From positions 1 to 12,904 of the forward strand of contig CAZKTS010000015.1 in the NCBI GenBank assembly GCA_964555735.1: 12,904 bases of DNA, written 5' to 3'. The stretch comes from CAZKTS01 sp964555735 (GTDB lineage: Bacteria > Actinomycetota > Acidimicrobiia > IMCC26256 > PALSA-555). Within the stretch, counting starts at the first letter, position 1, and the number at the start of each line of letters is the position of its first letter. A model generated the notes under the pieces. That model had not been told where the DNA came from and searched no databases. It saw only the letters and a list, made by a program, of their open reading frames with translations. Shown piece by piece: positions 1 to 6,481 of the stretch. The translations under genes and the position numbers were made by a program.

Positions 1-596
1 GCGAGGAGCTCGTTGCTCACACCCCGGGACCAGCCCGGGAGCAACAGCGCATCGCTCAGCGGGAAGCGGAGCGCGTCGGTGGTGATGCCCTCCGCCGGTC
101 CACCGACCGCGAGCAACGTGCACAGGGAGCCGACCGCCCCGGTGATCTCGGTCGTGTCGCGCACCACGACGACGTGCGCGGTGCCGATCCAGGCATCGAT
201 CGAGACCGCCCGGAAGCGGTCCGATCCGAGCAGCAGCACGTTCGCGACGAAGTGGTCCAGGCGGCCGCCGTGCCCGCCCACGACGGTGATGCGCGTCGCG
301 CCGGATGCCGCCGCCGCGTCGAGCGCGAGCTCGAGGTCGGTGGCGTCCTTGTCGGCCGGGAACTGCTCGATCGCGGCCCCCTCGGTCCGCGCCCGCTCGA
401 GCGCCGCCGTCGAGACCGAGTCGAGGTCGCCGACGACGACGTCGACCGAGCAGCCCAGCGCCTGCGCGTGCTCGAGGCCGGAGTCGGCGGCGATCACCCG
501 GGCGCCGCCGGGCAGGTGGTGAAGGACCGCACGGGGCGGTGGGTCGCCTCCGGCGAACACGATCGCGGGGGTGGGGCTCGCGGGCGCTGCGCCCAT
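1..596 (-). CDS. thiN: Thiamine pyrophosphokinase (C-terminus cut by window edge)
   Basis: Transfers pyrophosphate from ATP to thiamine, giving thiamine pyrophosphate (TPP) in the cytosol. The 198 visible residues carry the family signatures in order: AADSGLEHA at about 36-44, VGDLDS at 55-60, DKDATD at 82-87 (Asp residues that bind metal and nucleotide), GGRLDH at 110-115 followed by ANVLLL, and a C-terminal PGWSRGVSNELL that matches the thiamine-binding end of the family. The frame is still open at position 1, so about 20-30 residues are probably missing. The ATG at 596 is chosen because AAGGGA (608-603 on this strand) sits six bases upstream and belongs to the TPP riboswitch just before it. 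A riboswitch that senses the enzyme's own product strongly supports the call. The divergent neighbour is a histidine phosphatase. Confidence 0.93.
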   Translation of the reverse strand, partial: MGAAPASPTPAIVFAGGDPPPRAVLHHLPGGARVIAADSGLEHAQALGCSVDVVVGDLDSVSTAALERARTEGAAIEQFPADKDATDLELALDAAAASGATRITVVGGHGGRLDHFVANVLLLGSDRFRAVSIDAWIGTAHVVVVRDTTEITGAVGSLCTLLAVGGPAEGITTDALRFPLSDALLLPGWSRGVSNELL

Positions 597-598
597 TG

Positions 599-701
599 CT
601 CATCCCTTCGCCGGCATTACCCGGAGCAGGTTCGAGGGGTCGGCGACGCTGCGTGGTGCGTGGTCGCCCTCTCAGCCCGGCTGTCCCGAGCTCCCCGGAG
701 G
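599..701 (-). ncRNA. TPP riboswitch (thi-box) leader of the thiamine pyrophosphokinase gene
   Basis: Read on the minus strand, the conserved TPP aptamer blocks occur in order: CCGGGGAGCTC (about 699-689), GCTGAGA (676-670), ACCCCTCGAACCTG (640-627), GGGTAATGCCGGCG (622-609) and AAGGGA (608-603). AGCTC can pair with GGGCT to form P2. GGCGAC pairs with GTCGCC as an extended P3a arm. Nothing separates the aptamer from the gene: AAGGGA is both the 3' aptamer strand and the Shine-Dalgarno sequence, six bases before the ATG at 596. TPP binding should therefore hide the ribosome binding site directly. This direct-sequestration arrangement is known for thi-boxes in actinobacteria. End positions are approximate. 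Confidence 0.95.
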
Positions 702-702
702 T
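697..702 (+). promoter_or_regulatory. Shine-Dalgarno GGAGGT that fixes the phosphatase start
   Basis: A full GGAGGT lies six bases before the ATG at 709. The alternative in-frame ATG at 727 has only a poor GGG close upstream, so 709 is preferred. The same bases on the other strand lie at the 5' end of the TPP aptamer. Confidence 0.75.
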
Positions 703-708
703 CACCTC

Positions 709-714
709 ATGCTA
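709..714 (-). promoter_or_regulatory. Probable -10 box (TAGCAT) of the riboswitch-thiN transcript
   Basis: TAGCAT on the minus strand fits the actinobacterial TANNNT -10 pattern. It lies 7-14 bases before the first conserved aptamer bases, so transcription would start near 703-700, exactly where the riboswitch needs to begin. The box overlaps the ATG (709-711) of the divergent phosphatase. No convincing -35 is visible; TCGTGC sits at the usual distance. Confidence 0.5.
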
Positions 715-1290
715 GGACACAGGGCGATGCCGCACGACGTCGTTCTGGTCCGCCACGGCGCGACCGAGTGGAGCGAGAACGGCCGCCACACGGGGAGCAC
801 CGATCTGCCGCTGTTGCCCGAAGGCGAAGCCGAGGCCGAGGCGCTCGCGCCGCGCCTCCGCGCGTGGGACTTCGCCGCGGTGCTCGTGAGCCCACTGCAC
901 CGCGCGCAGGAGACGGTCCGGCTCGCGGGCATCGCCGAGGGCGCCGAGACCGTGCCGGAGCTCCACGAGTGGGACTACGGCGACTACGAGGGGCGCACGA
1001 CGGCCGATATCCGCAAGGAACGTCCGGGGTGGACGGTCTGGAACGGCGGATGCCCGAACGGCGAGGACGCCGACCAGGTGGGTGGCCGCGCCGACGCGGT
1101 CATCGAGCGCGTCCTCGCGATCGACGGCCCGGTCGCGATCGTCAGCCACGGGCAGTTCCTGCGCGTGCTCATCGCCCGGTGGGTCGAGCAGGCTGCGGCC
1201 GAGGGCGCGCGCTTCGCGCTCCACACCGCGACCCTCACCGTCCTCGGCTACGAACGCGAGACGAGGGTCGTCGACCGCCTCAACGCCTGA
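709..1290 (+). CDS. Histidine phosphatase family protein (phosphoglycerate mutase-like)
   Basis: This 193-residue cytosolic phosphatase of the histidine phosphatase superfamily has the phospho-acceptor motif VRHGATEW (His16), an SPLHRAQET segment with the second conserved Arg, an acidic LHEWDYGDYEG segment, and the second catalytic His in SHGQFLR (His147). Its length is normal for the small branch that includes CobC-like, SixA-like and broad acid phosphatases, so the substrate cannot be assigned. The start at 709 follows a perfect GGAGGT; 727 (MPHDVVL) is a shorter alternative. It diverges from the riboswitch-controlled kinase and converges on the lipoprotein gene 21 bases downstream, with no strong terminator in between. 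Proximity to thiN could hint at dephosphorylation of a thiamine phosphate, but nothing in the sequence shows this. Confidence 0.9.
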   Translation: MLGHRAMPHDVVLVRHGATEWSENGRHTGSTDLPLLPEGEAEAEALAPRLRAWDFAAVLVSPLHRAQETVRLAGIAEGAETVPELHEWDYGDYEGRTTADIRKERPGWTVWNGGCPNGEDADQVGGRADAVIERVLAIDGPVAIVSHGQFLRVLIARWVEQAAAEGARFALHTATLTVLGYERETRVVDRLNA

Positions 1291-1311
1291 ACGCTCCGAG
1301 CGCGACGGCGA

Positions 1312-2451
1312 TCAGCGGTAGTTGCCCGTGTGGCCGAGGCTGTAGCGGCCGGGCTGGGGGAAGATCGCCAAGCCGTGCGGTCCGTGCGCGACGGGGATGC
1401 GGTGGGCGAGCGCGCCGGTCGCGGTGTCGAAGACGTAGACCTCGTCGTTGTAGCGGCCACTCACCCAGAACTCGGTGCCGTCGGCCGAGACGCCACCCAT
1501 GTCGGGGCTGCCGCCGCCCTCGATCGGCCAGGTGGCGACGACGGCGCGCGTGGCGAAGTCGATGACCGAGACCGAGCCGGCGCGCCGGTTGGTGACGTAG
1601 AGCTGCGTGCCGTCGCGACTCGGGTAGAGACCGTGCGCGCCGCCGGCGGTCGGGATGAACGCGAGCTCGGTCATGGTGGCCGGGTCGATGACCGAGACAC
1701 CGCCGCCGTTCTTCACGTGGTTGGCCACGTAGAACACGGAGCCGTCGGGCGCGATGCGCACATCGATCGGCTCGCCGGTCACCTCGACCTCGCCGACGAG
1801 CTGGTTGCTGGTGAGGTCGATCTTCACGACCCAGCCGGAGAACTCGCAGCTGGCGAGCATCGTGGTGCCATCCATCGAGAAGTCGGCGTGGTTCACGCCC
1901 GGGTGCGGCACCGAGATGCTCGTGATGAGCTCCCACGTGTTCGGGTCGCGCACGTCGATGCGTTGCTCGCGCTCGGCCATGACGTAGGCCTTGGTGCCGT
2001 CGGGGGAGAAGTAGAGGTTGTACGGATCGTCGACCGGGATCGCGGCGCCGGGCTTGCCGGTGCGCGGATCGATCGGGGTGAGCGAGTTGCCCTGGTTGTT
2101 GTTGACGTAGAGCGTCTGCATGTCGTGCGACGGCACGACATGCTGAGGAAGCGCGCCCACCGGGTACTCGTCCACCACGGTGTAGGTGTTCGGATCGATG
2201 ACGCTCACGCTGGCGGAGTGTCCGTTCGGCACGTAGACGCGCTCGGGGATGTCGGCGACGCTCGGCGCGAGCATCCCGGCGCGGGTGAACTCGTAGACGT
2301 CGGGCGCCTTCGGGAGCGTGGACGTGGTCGTCGGCGCCGCGGTCGTGGTCGTCGTGCTCGGCGGCGCGGCGGTGTCGTCGCTGCCCCCTCCGCACGCGGT
2401 CAGGGTGATGCCCGCGGCGACCGCGAGCGCGAGCAGTGGGGATCGACGCAT
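1312..2451 (-). CDS. Secreted YVTN beta-propeller lipoprotein
   Basis: The 379-residue protein starts with a lipoprotein signal peptide: basic MRRS, a hydrophobic core, and lipobox LTAC with Cys20 as the likely lipidated residue. A linker of about 30 residues rich in Thr, Ala and Pro (near 24-50) leads to a propeller from about 70 to 365. Seven repeats of the YVTN type can be counted, each with an x-YV-x-N-like strand followed by a V-x-x-IDP-type turn. Examples are RVYVPNG, TLYVNNN, KAYVMAE, MLASCEF, FYVANHV, LYVTNRR and FWVSGRY. Seven blades make a closed propeller, so the protein looks complete. Such proteins are held on the outer face of the membrane and usually bind partners or ligands; no catalytic residues are recognised. 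The start at 2451 is the only one that places a signal peptide at the N-terminus. It diverges from the dehydrogenase gene. Confidence 0.88.
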   Translation of the reverse strand: MRRSPLLALAVAAGITLTACGGGSDDTAAPPSTTTTTAAPTTTSTLPKAPDVYEFTRAGMLAPSVADIPERVYVPNGHSASVSVIDPNTYTVVDEYPVGALPQHVVPSHDMQTLYVNNNQGNSLTPIDPRTGKPGAAIPVDDPYNLYFSPDGTKAYVMAEREQRIDVRDPNTWELITSISVPHPGVNHADFSMDGTTMLASCEFSGWVVKIDLTSNQLVGEVEVTGEPIDVRIAPDGSVFYVANHVKNGGGVSVIDPATMTELAFIPTAGGAHGLYPSRDGTQLYVTNRRAGSVSVIDFATRAVVATWPIEGGGSPDMGGVSADGTEFWVSGRYNDEVYVFDTATGALAHRIPVAHGPHGLAIFPQPGRYSLGHTGNYR

Positions 2452-2471
2452 GGACGCATTCTCGCGTCGCG

Positions 2472-2477
2472 TAGCGT
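2472..2477 (+). promoter_or_regulatory. Probable -10 box (TAGCGT), leaderless promoter of the dehydrogenase operon
   Basis: TAGCGT fits TANNNT and ends eight bases before the GTG at 2486, so the transcript would begin at or next to that codon. No Shine-Dalgarno sequence precedes 2486. The same hexamer, with a shared CTCGCGTC just upstream, occurs at nearly the same distance before the gene at 7253. Confidence 0.45.
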
Positions 2478-2485
2478 CACGAGCC

Positions 2486-3622
2486 GTGATCGGGACCGGA
2501 GTGACCGAGCTGATGGCCTCCGGCGGCCACGAGCAGGTGGTGTTCGTGGGTGATGCGGCCAGTGGGCTCCGGGCGATCATCGCCATCCACTCCACCGCCC
2601 TCGGACCGTCGCTGGGCGGCGTGCGGTTCTGGCACTACGCGACCGAGCGGGATGCCCTCGTCGACGTCCTGCGGCTCTCGCAGGCGATGACCATGAAGGC
2701 CGCGGTCGCGGGTCTGCACCAGGGCGGTGGCAAGGCGGTGGTGCTCGTCGACGACCCGTACGCGCCGCACACCGAGGCGTCGTTGCGCGCGATGGGCCGC
2801 GCCATCGACGAGCTGGGCGGCCGCTACCTGGCGGCCGAGGACGTGGGTGCGACCCCGGGCGACATGGACGTGCTCGCGCGGGAGACGCCGTGGGTGACGG
2901 GCGTCGATCCGGCGGCCGGCGGTTCCGGCGACCCATCGCCGGTCACCGCGGTCGGGGTGCTTGCAGCCATGCGCGCCGTCGGTGAGGTGCTGGACGGTCG
3001 CGCGTCGGTGGCGGACCGCAGGGTCGCCGTGCAGGGCGCAGGGCACGTGGGCTCGAGCCTGGTCGGGCTCCTCGTGGCCGCCGGCGCCACGGTCGTCCTG
3101 GCCGACCTCGACGACACTCGGGCGCACGCGGTCGCGGCGGAGCACCCCGGGGTCGAGGTCGTGGCGGCGGGGGAGATCCTGGCCGTCGACTGCGACGTCC
3201 TCGCACCCTGCGCGCTGGGGGGTGTGCTCACGCCGGCCACGGTCGCGGCGCTGCGGTGCCGGGCGGTGTGCGGGGCCGCGAACAACCAGCTCGACGGCCC
3301 GGGGACCGCCGCCGAGGTCGCGGCGCGAGGCATCCTGTACGCGCCGGACTTCGTCGCCAACGCCGGAGGCATCATCAACATCGCCGAGGAGTTCACGGGC
3401 TACTCCCACGAGCGCGCGCTGGCGCGGGCCGAGGGCATCGAGGCGACGATGCGCACCGTGCTCGCCCGAGCGGAGGCCGATCGCGTCCTCCCGGAGCACG
3501 CCGCCGCCGCGATCGCCGCCGAGCGGCTCGCGCTCGAGGGTCGTGGCCACTGGCGCCCGGGTGATCCGGCGGCCTGGACCGACGGCCGACCGCTCACGAC
3601 CCTTCGGCCGGTGCCCGCGTGA
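2486..3622 (+). CDS. Leucine/valine/phenylalanine dehydrogenase (Glu/Leu/Phe/Val family)
   Basis: NAD-dependent oxidative deamination of a branched-chain or aromatic amino acid to its 2-oxo acid. Numbered from GTG 2486 (378 residues), the dimerisation domain has the ligand loop LGPSLGGVRFW, Lys71 in MTMKAAVAG (substrate carboxylate) and Lys83 in the glycine-rich GGGKAV (catalytic), with Asp119 in AAEDVGAT. The Rossmann domain carries GAGHVG at 184-189, then CGAANNQL and DFVANAGGIINIAEE, all typical of leucine and valine dehydrogenases. The visible residues do not separate Leu, Val and Phe specificity. Start choice: GTG 2486 fits a leaderless promoter. GTG 2501, with GGGA five bases upstream, and ATG 2513 are alternatives that remove only 5 or 9 residues. 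It overlaps rnd by GTGA, so it heads an operon. Confidence 0.9.
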   Translation: MIGTGVTELMASGGHEQVVFVGDAASGLRAIIAIHSTALGPSLGGVRFWHYATERDALVDVLRLSQAMTMKAAVAGLHQGGGKAVVLVDDPYAPHTEASLRAMGRAIDELGGRYLAAEDVGATPGDMDVLARETPWVTGVDPAAGGSGDPSPVTAVGVLAAMRAVGEVLDGRASVADRRVAVQGAGHVGSSLVGLLVAAGATVVLADLDDTRAHAVAAEHPGVEVVAAGEILAVDCDVLAPCALGGVLTPATVAALRCRAVCGAANNQLDGPGTAAEVAARGILYAPDFVANAGGIINIAEEFTGYSHERALARAEGIEATMRTVLARAEADRVLPEHAAAAIAAERLALEGRGHWRPGDPAAWTDGRPLTTLRPVPA

Positions 3623-4794
3623 GCAGGAGCGAGGAACGTCGCCCGCTCGACGCGCGCTGGATCGCCAGCGACGCCGACCTCGCGCGCGTCGTGACCACCT
3701 TGCGCAGCGAGCCGGAGTACGGGCTCGACACCGAGTTCGTCGCCGAGCGCAGCTACTACCCCCAGCTCTGTCTCGTGCAGCTGTCCTGGGACGGCGAGGT
3801 CGCGCTCGTCGATCCCTTCGCGTGCGACGTGCGCGCGCTCGGTGAGGTGCTGGCCGCGCCCGCGACGATGATCACGCACGCCGGTGCATCGGACCTCCCG
3901 ATCATCGAGCGGGCGTGCGGCGGTCGGCCCCAGCGCCTGTTCGACACCCAGCTTGCAGCCGGCTTCGTCGGGCTCGGGATGCCGTCGCTGGTCTCGTTGG
4001 TCAGCGCGCTCCTCGACACCCGGCTCGACAAGTCGGAGCAGCTCGCCGACTGGACCCAGCGCCCTCTCCCGGAAGCGACGCGTCAGTACGCGGCGGGCGA
4101 CGTCGCGCACCTCCACGACCTGCGGGTCGAGCTGGTGGAGCGACTCGAGGCGCGCGACCGGCTCGCCTGGGCCGAAGCCGAGTGCGACGCGCTCCGCACC
4201 ATGGCCACGAGGGACCAGGACCCCGAGACCGCGTGGTGGCGGATCAAGGGCTCGCGCTCGTTGCGCGGCGAGCGGGCGCAGGTGGCCCAGGCGGTCGCGG
4301 CGTGGCGCGAGCGTCGTGCCCAGGAGGTCGACCGTCCGCCCCGCTTCGTGCTCGGCGACCTGGTGCTCGCGGGGATCGCGGCGCGACCCCCGAAGAGTGC
4401 CGACGACCTCAAGCGGATGCGCGGTGCCGGGAGCCTGCCCCAGGGCGTGGTGCGCGCCGTGCTCGACGCGGTGGATCACGGGCGCGCGATGTCGCGCGAC
4501 GAGCAGCGTCTTCCGCCGAAGCACGCCGGTGACGACCCTGCACTCGACGCGTCCGTGGCGCTGCTCACGGCCTGGACCGGCCAGGTCGCGGGCGTCGAAG
4601 GCGTCGAGGCGCGGCTGCTCGCGACCCGCGACGACGTGCGGGCGCTGGTCAACGAGCGGCCGAGCCGGCTCGACGACGGCTGGCGAGCCGAGATGGTGGG
4701 CGAGCGGCTCCGGCAGCTGCTGCGCGGCGACGCGGTGCTCAAGCTCGCGGACGGTGGCCGCCGGGTCGAGCTCATGTCGCCCGACGAGGTGTGA
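3619..4794 (+). CDS. rnd: Ribonuclease D (DEDDy 3'-5' exonuclease with HRDC domain)
   Basis: This 391-residue 3'-5' exoribonuclease acts on the 3' ends of structured RNAs such as tRNA precursors. All DEDD exonuclease motifs are visible: Exo I in GLDTEFV (Asp37, Glu39), Exo II in HAGASDLPII (Asp92) and Exo III in YAAGDVAHL (Tyr157, Asp161), which places it in the DEDDy group with two metal ions. The HRDC nucleic-acid-binding domain follows at about 230-290 (FVLGDLVLAGIAARPPKSADDLKRM, shortened here to its key residues Gly-Asp-Leu and Pro-Pro-Lys). The C-terminal 100 residues resemble the second helical domain of actinobacterial RNase D. The GTG start overlaps the dehydrogenase stop (GTGA), so translation is probably coupled. 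Actinobacterial RNase D genes are more often reported beside other partners, so a link to the dehydrogenase may be only transcriptional. Confidence 0.94.
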   Translation: MSRSEERRPLDARWIASDADLARVVTTLRSEPEYGLDTEFVAERSYYPQLCLVQLSWDGEVALVDPFACDVRALGEVLAAPATMITHAGASDLPIIERACGGRPQRLFDTQLAAGFVGLGMPSLVSLVSALLDTRLDKSEQLADWTQRPLPEATRQYAAGDVAHLHDLRVELVERLEARDRLAWAEAECDALRTMATRDQDPETAWWRIKGSRSLRGERAQVAQAVAAWRERRAQEVDRPPRFVLGDLVLAGIAARPPKSADDLKRMRGAGSLPQGVVRAVLDAVDHGRAMSRDEQRLPPKHAGDDPALDASVALLTAWTGQVAGVEGVEARLLATRDDVRALVNERPSRLDDGWRAEMVGERLRQLLRGDAVLKLADGGRRVELMSPDEV

Positions 4795-4801
4795 GGCGAC
4801 G

Positions 4802-4984
4802 ATGAGCGACGACGATCCCACCATCCTGATGGCGAGCGTCGGGATGACCCGGCGCGATCGGCGGCTCGCGTCGACACGGTCCCGTCGGCACCGCGGCGGC
4901 ACGCTCGGGTGGTTGATCTACTCGTTGGTGTTCGTGGGGGTCGTCGTCGGTGCTGCGCTGCTCGCGGTCGAAGGAGTGTCATGA
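4802..4984 (+). CDS. Small single-span membrane protein, unknown function
   Basis: A 60-residue protein starting at ATG 4802, seven bases after the RNase D stop. GAGG (4793-4796) five bases upstream can serve as ribosome binding site. It has an acidic N-terminus (MSDDDP), a strongly basic stretch at about 17-31 (RRDRR, RSRRHR) and one hydrophobic segment at about 35-55 (LGWLIYSLVFVGVVVGAALL). The positive-inside rule would put the N-terminus in the cytoplasm. Its stop overlaps the next ATG (ATGA), and AAGGAG at 4971-4976 inside it drives that next gene, so it sits firmly in the operon. No family is recognised. The placement, the strong downstream Shine-Dalgarno and the clear topology argue for a real gene rather than a chance frame. 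Confidence 0.72.
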   Translation: MSDDDPTILMASVGMTRRDRRLASTRSRRHRGGTLGWLIYSLVFVGVVVGAALLAVEGVS

Positions 4985-5505
4985 CCGAGGATCGGGAACG
5001 GGCGATCGACGAGCTGCTCGCGAAGCAGGCCATCACCGAGGTGATCTACCGCTACTGCCGCGCGCTCGACCGCATGGATCGTGCGCTCGCCTCGAGCGTG
5101 TGGCACGAAGGCGCGGTCGCCACCTACCCGGGGATGCACGAGGGCACCGGCGAGGGGTTCCTGGACTGGGTGTGGCCGGTGCACGCCGCGATGGAGCGGC
5201 ACTCGCACCAGATCACGAACATCCTCATCGAGGTCGACGTCGACGCCGGGACCGCGGTGAGCGAGTCGTACGTGACCGTCGCCCTGCGCACGCTCGTCGG
5301 CGACGGACGCGCGAGGGACATCGTGAGCCGCGGGCGCTACCTCGACCGCTGGTCGGTGCGCGACGGCCGCTGGGCGATCGACCACCGGCGCTTCGTCGGC
5401 GACATCGGTCAGGTGCACGACGTGGACCTGGCCGGCGACATCGCACGGAACAGCGCCGCCCGCCGCGACCCCACCGACCCCTCCTACGAGGTGCTCGGCC
5501 CGTAG
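4981..5505 (+). CDS. SnoaL-like (NTF2-fold) protein
   Basis: A 174-residue protein with the alpha+beta cone fold of the SnoaL/scytalone dehydratase type. The N-terminal helix carries the family-like pattern KQAITEVIYRYCRALDRMD with paired Asp30 and Asp33. A WHEGAVATYPG segment follows, then SHQITNILIEVD with a candidate active-site His. The C-terminal strands read RYLDRWSVRDGRWAIDHRRFVGD, where the GRW-x-I-x-H-R signature is common in the family. Members are dehydratases, isomerases, cyclases or ring-hydroxylating beta-subunit relatives, so no reaction can be named; steroid-degrading actinobacteria carry many. AAGGAG lies four bases upstream and the ATG overlaps the preceding stop. It ends the plus-strand operon, before a hairpin at 5538-5600. 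Confidence 0.85.
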   Translation: MTEDRERAIDELLAKQAITEVIYRYCRALDRMDRALASSVWHEGAVATYPGMHEGTGEGFLDWVWPVHAAMERHSHQITNILIEVDVDAGTAVSESYVTVALRTLVGDGRARDIVSRGRYLDRWSVRDGRWAIDHRRFVGDIGQVHDVDLAGDIARNSAARRDPTDPSYEVLGP

Positions 5506-5507
5506 TC

Positions 5508-5545
5508 GGTCAAGGGTCAAGGGCCAGAGCCAGAGCCAGAGCCAG
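5508..5545. repeat. Short tandem repeats GGTCAAG x2 then CCAGAG x3.7
   Basis: Directly after the SnoaL-like stop, GGTCAAG occurs twice (5508-5521). CCAGAG then occurs three times plus CCAG (5524-5545). The last AGAGCC also forms the outer part of the hairpin that follows. It is non-coding, and replication slippage is the simplest origin. Confidence 0.8.
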
Positions 5546-5600
5546 TTCTTGGCACGTTCCGTCAGTCCATCTCTGAGGCAACGTGCCAAGAAGCGGCTCT
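5538..5600. terminator. Long inverted repeat between convergent genes, likely bidirectional terminator
   Basis: TTCTTGGCACGTT (5546-5558) pairs perfectly with AACGTGCCAAGAA (5580-5592) across a 21-base loop. Two mismatches further out, AGAGCC (5538-5543) pairs with GGCTCT (5595-5600), so the arms span 21 bases. It separates two convergent genes, and its right arm runs to the stop codon of the minus-strand oxidoreductase (5599-5601). The central 47 bases are much less GC-rich than the surroundings. There is no clear U-tract, so either terminator or mobile palindromic repeat is possible. Confidence 0.7.
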
Positions 5601-6480
5601 AGACGCCGAGGACGTCGGCGGTGCGGGTGAGCTCGTCGGGGTCCGCGGTGGTGGGGACGAGGAAGAGCTCGTCGACGCCCGATGCGGCGGCGGCGTCGAC
5701 GGCCGCCCGAAGCGCCGCCTCGCCGTGGGCCGCGCAGGCCCCGCTGACCGCCCGCGCGAGGTCCTCGCCGAAGATCTTCATGTAGTCGAACGCGTAGGTG
5801 CGCAGGCGATCCTCTGCGTCGTCGCCGAGGGCGTACCAGAGGCTCGCCGACGTGTGGGGCGCGTCGTCGCGTCCGGCCTCGCGCCACGCCGTGTGCGCCC
5901 GCTCGACGACCCCGGCGAGCGCCGCGGTGTCGACGCCCGCGACCGTCGACCCGTCGTCGACGCCGACGGCCCAGCGCGCCGCTCGAGCGAGGGCCTTCGG
6001 GCCCATGACCCCGCCGACGAGCGGCGGACCTCCGGCCTGCACCGGCGGCGGGCCGACGGGATCGGCGCCGGGGAACGGAGGCTCGCCCGCCCAGACAGCG
6101 CGCATCGCCGCGACGCCGTCGTCCATGCGCTGCCAGCGACGCTCGAAGCCGGCGTCGAGCGCGCGGTAGTCGTGCTCCCGGCCGCCGACCCCGACGCCCA
6201 CGGTCAGGCGGCCGTCGCACAGCCGGTCGACCGACGCCATGTCCTTCGCGACCTGCACGGGCGGATGCGCGGGGAGCACGACGATCGTCGTCCAGAGCCG
6301 CACGCGTTCCGTGAGCGCGGCTGCAGCCGCGAGCTGCACCGTGAGTGAGTGACTGGGGTACGTCACCCGCTCGGGCACCGCGAGGCTCGCCCACCCACCC
6401 TCGTCGATGCCGCGGCACCACGCCACGAGCTCGGCGCGGCCGTGCGCCACCATCGTCGGCAGCGTCATCGAGAGGTCCAT
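5599..6480 (-). CDS. LLM-class flavin-dependent oxidoreductase (probably F420-dependent)
   Basis: A 293-residue luciferase-like TIM-barrel oxidoreductase. Evidence is the family layout: LAVPERVTYPSHSL near 33-46, LTERVRLWTTIVVLPAHPPVQVAKDMASVDRLCDGR over 56-91, and the hallmark GRLTVGVGVGGREHDY near 90-105, which follows the cofactor-phosphate strand. A KALARAARWAVGVDDG segment and a C-terminal GVDELFLVPT also match. Actinobacterial members mostly use F420, but FMN cannot be excluded by eye. At 293 residues it is slightly short but apparently complete. ATG 6480 is chosen because it sits one base after the stop of the preceding gene, implying coupled translation; ATG 6468 is an alternative. 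Its place beside a P450-Ltp operon recalls Rv3520c in the mycobacterial cholesterol cluster, so a redox step in the same pathway is plausible. Confidence 0.88.
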   Translation of the reverse strand: MDLSMTLPTMVAHGRAELVAWCRGIDEGGWASLAVPERVTYPSHSLTVQLAAAAALTERVRLWTTIVVLPAHPPVQVAKDMASVDRLCDGRLTVGVGVGGREHDYRALDAGFERRWQRMDDGVAAMRAVWAGEPPFPGADPVGPPPVQAGGPPLVGGVMGPKALARAARWAVGVDDGSTVAGVDTAALAGVVERAHTAWREAGRDDAPHTSASLWYALGDDAEDRLRTYAFDYMKIFGEDLARAVSGACAAHGEAALRAAVDAAAASGVDELFLVPTTADPDELTRTADVLGV

Positions 6481-6481
6481 G

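Noticed and set aside
1291..1311. Terminator between the phosphatase and lipoprotein genes
   Set aside because: Only a weak CGCT-CCG-AGCG stem is visible in the 21-base gap, too small to call.
174..1565. A 463-codon plus-strand frame across the left end
   Set aside because: It crosses the thiamine kinase, the riboswitch and the phosphatase in a different frame and is dominated by Arg.
1330..2553. A 407-codon plus-strand open frame opposite the lipoprotein
   Set aside because: It is Val/Asp/Arg/His-rich with no domain. The minus strand has a signal peptide and seven propeller repeats.
3400..4902. A 500-codon open frame on the minus strand
   Set aside because: It lies antisense to RNase D and the dehydrogenase end, both of which carry complete family motifs. 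Its translation is Arg/His/Val-rich without recognisable domains, as expected for an antisense frame in GC-rich coding DNA.
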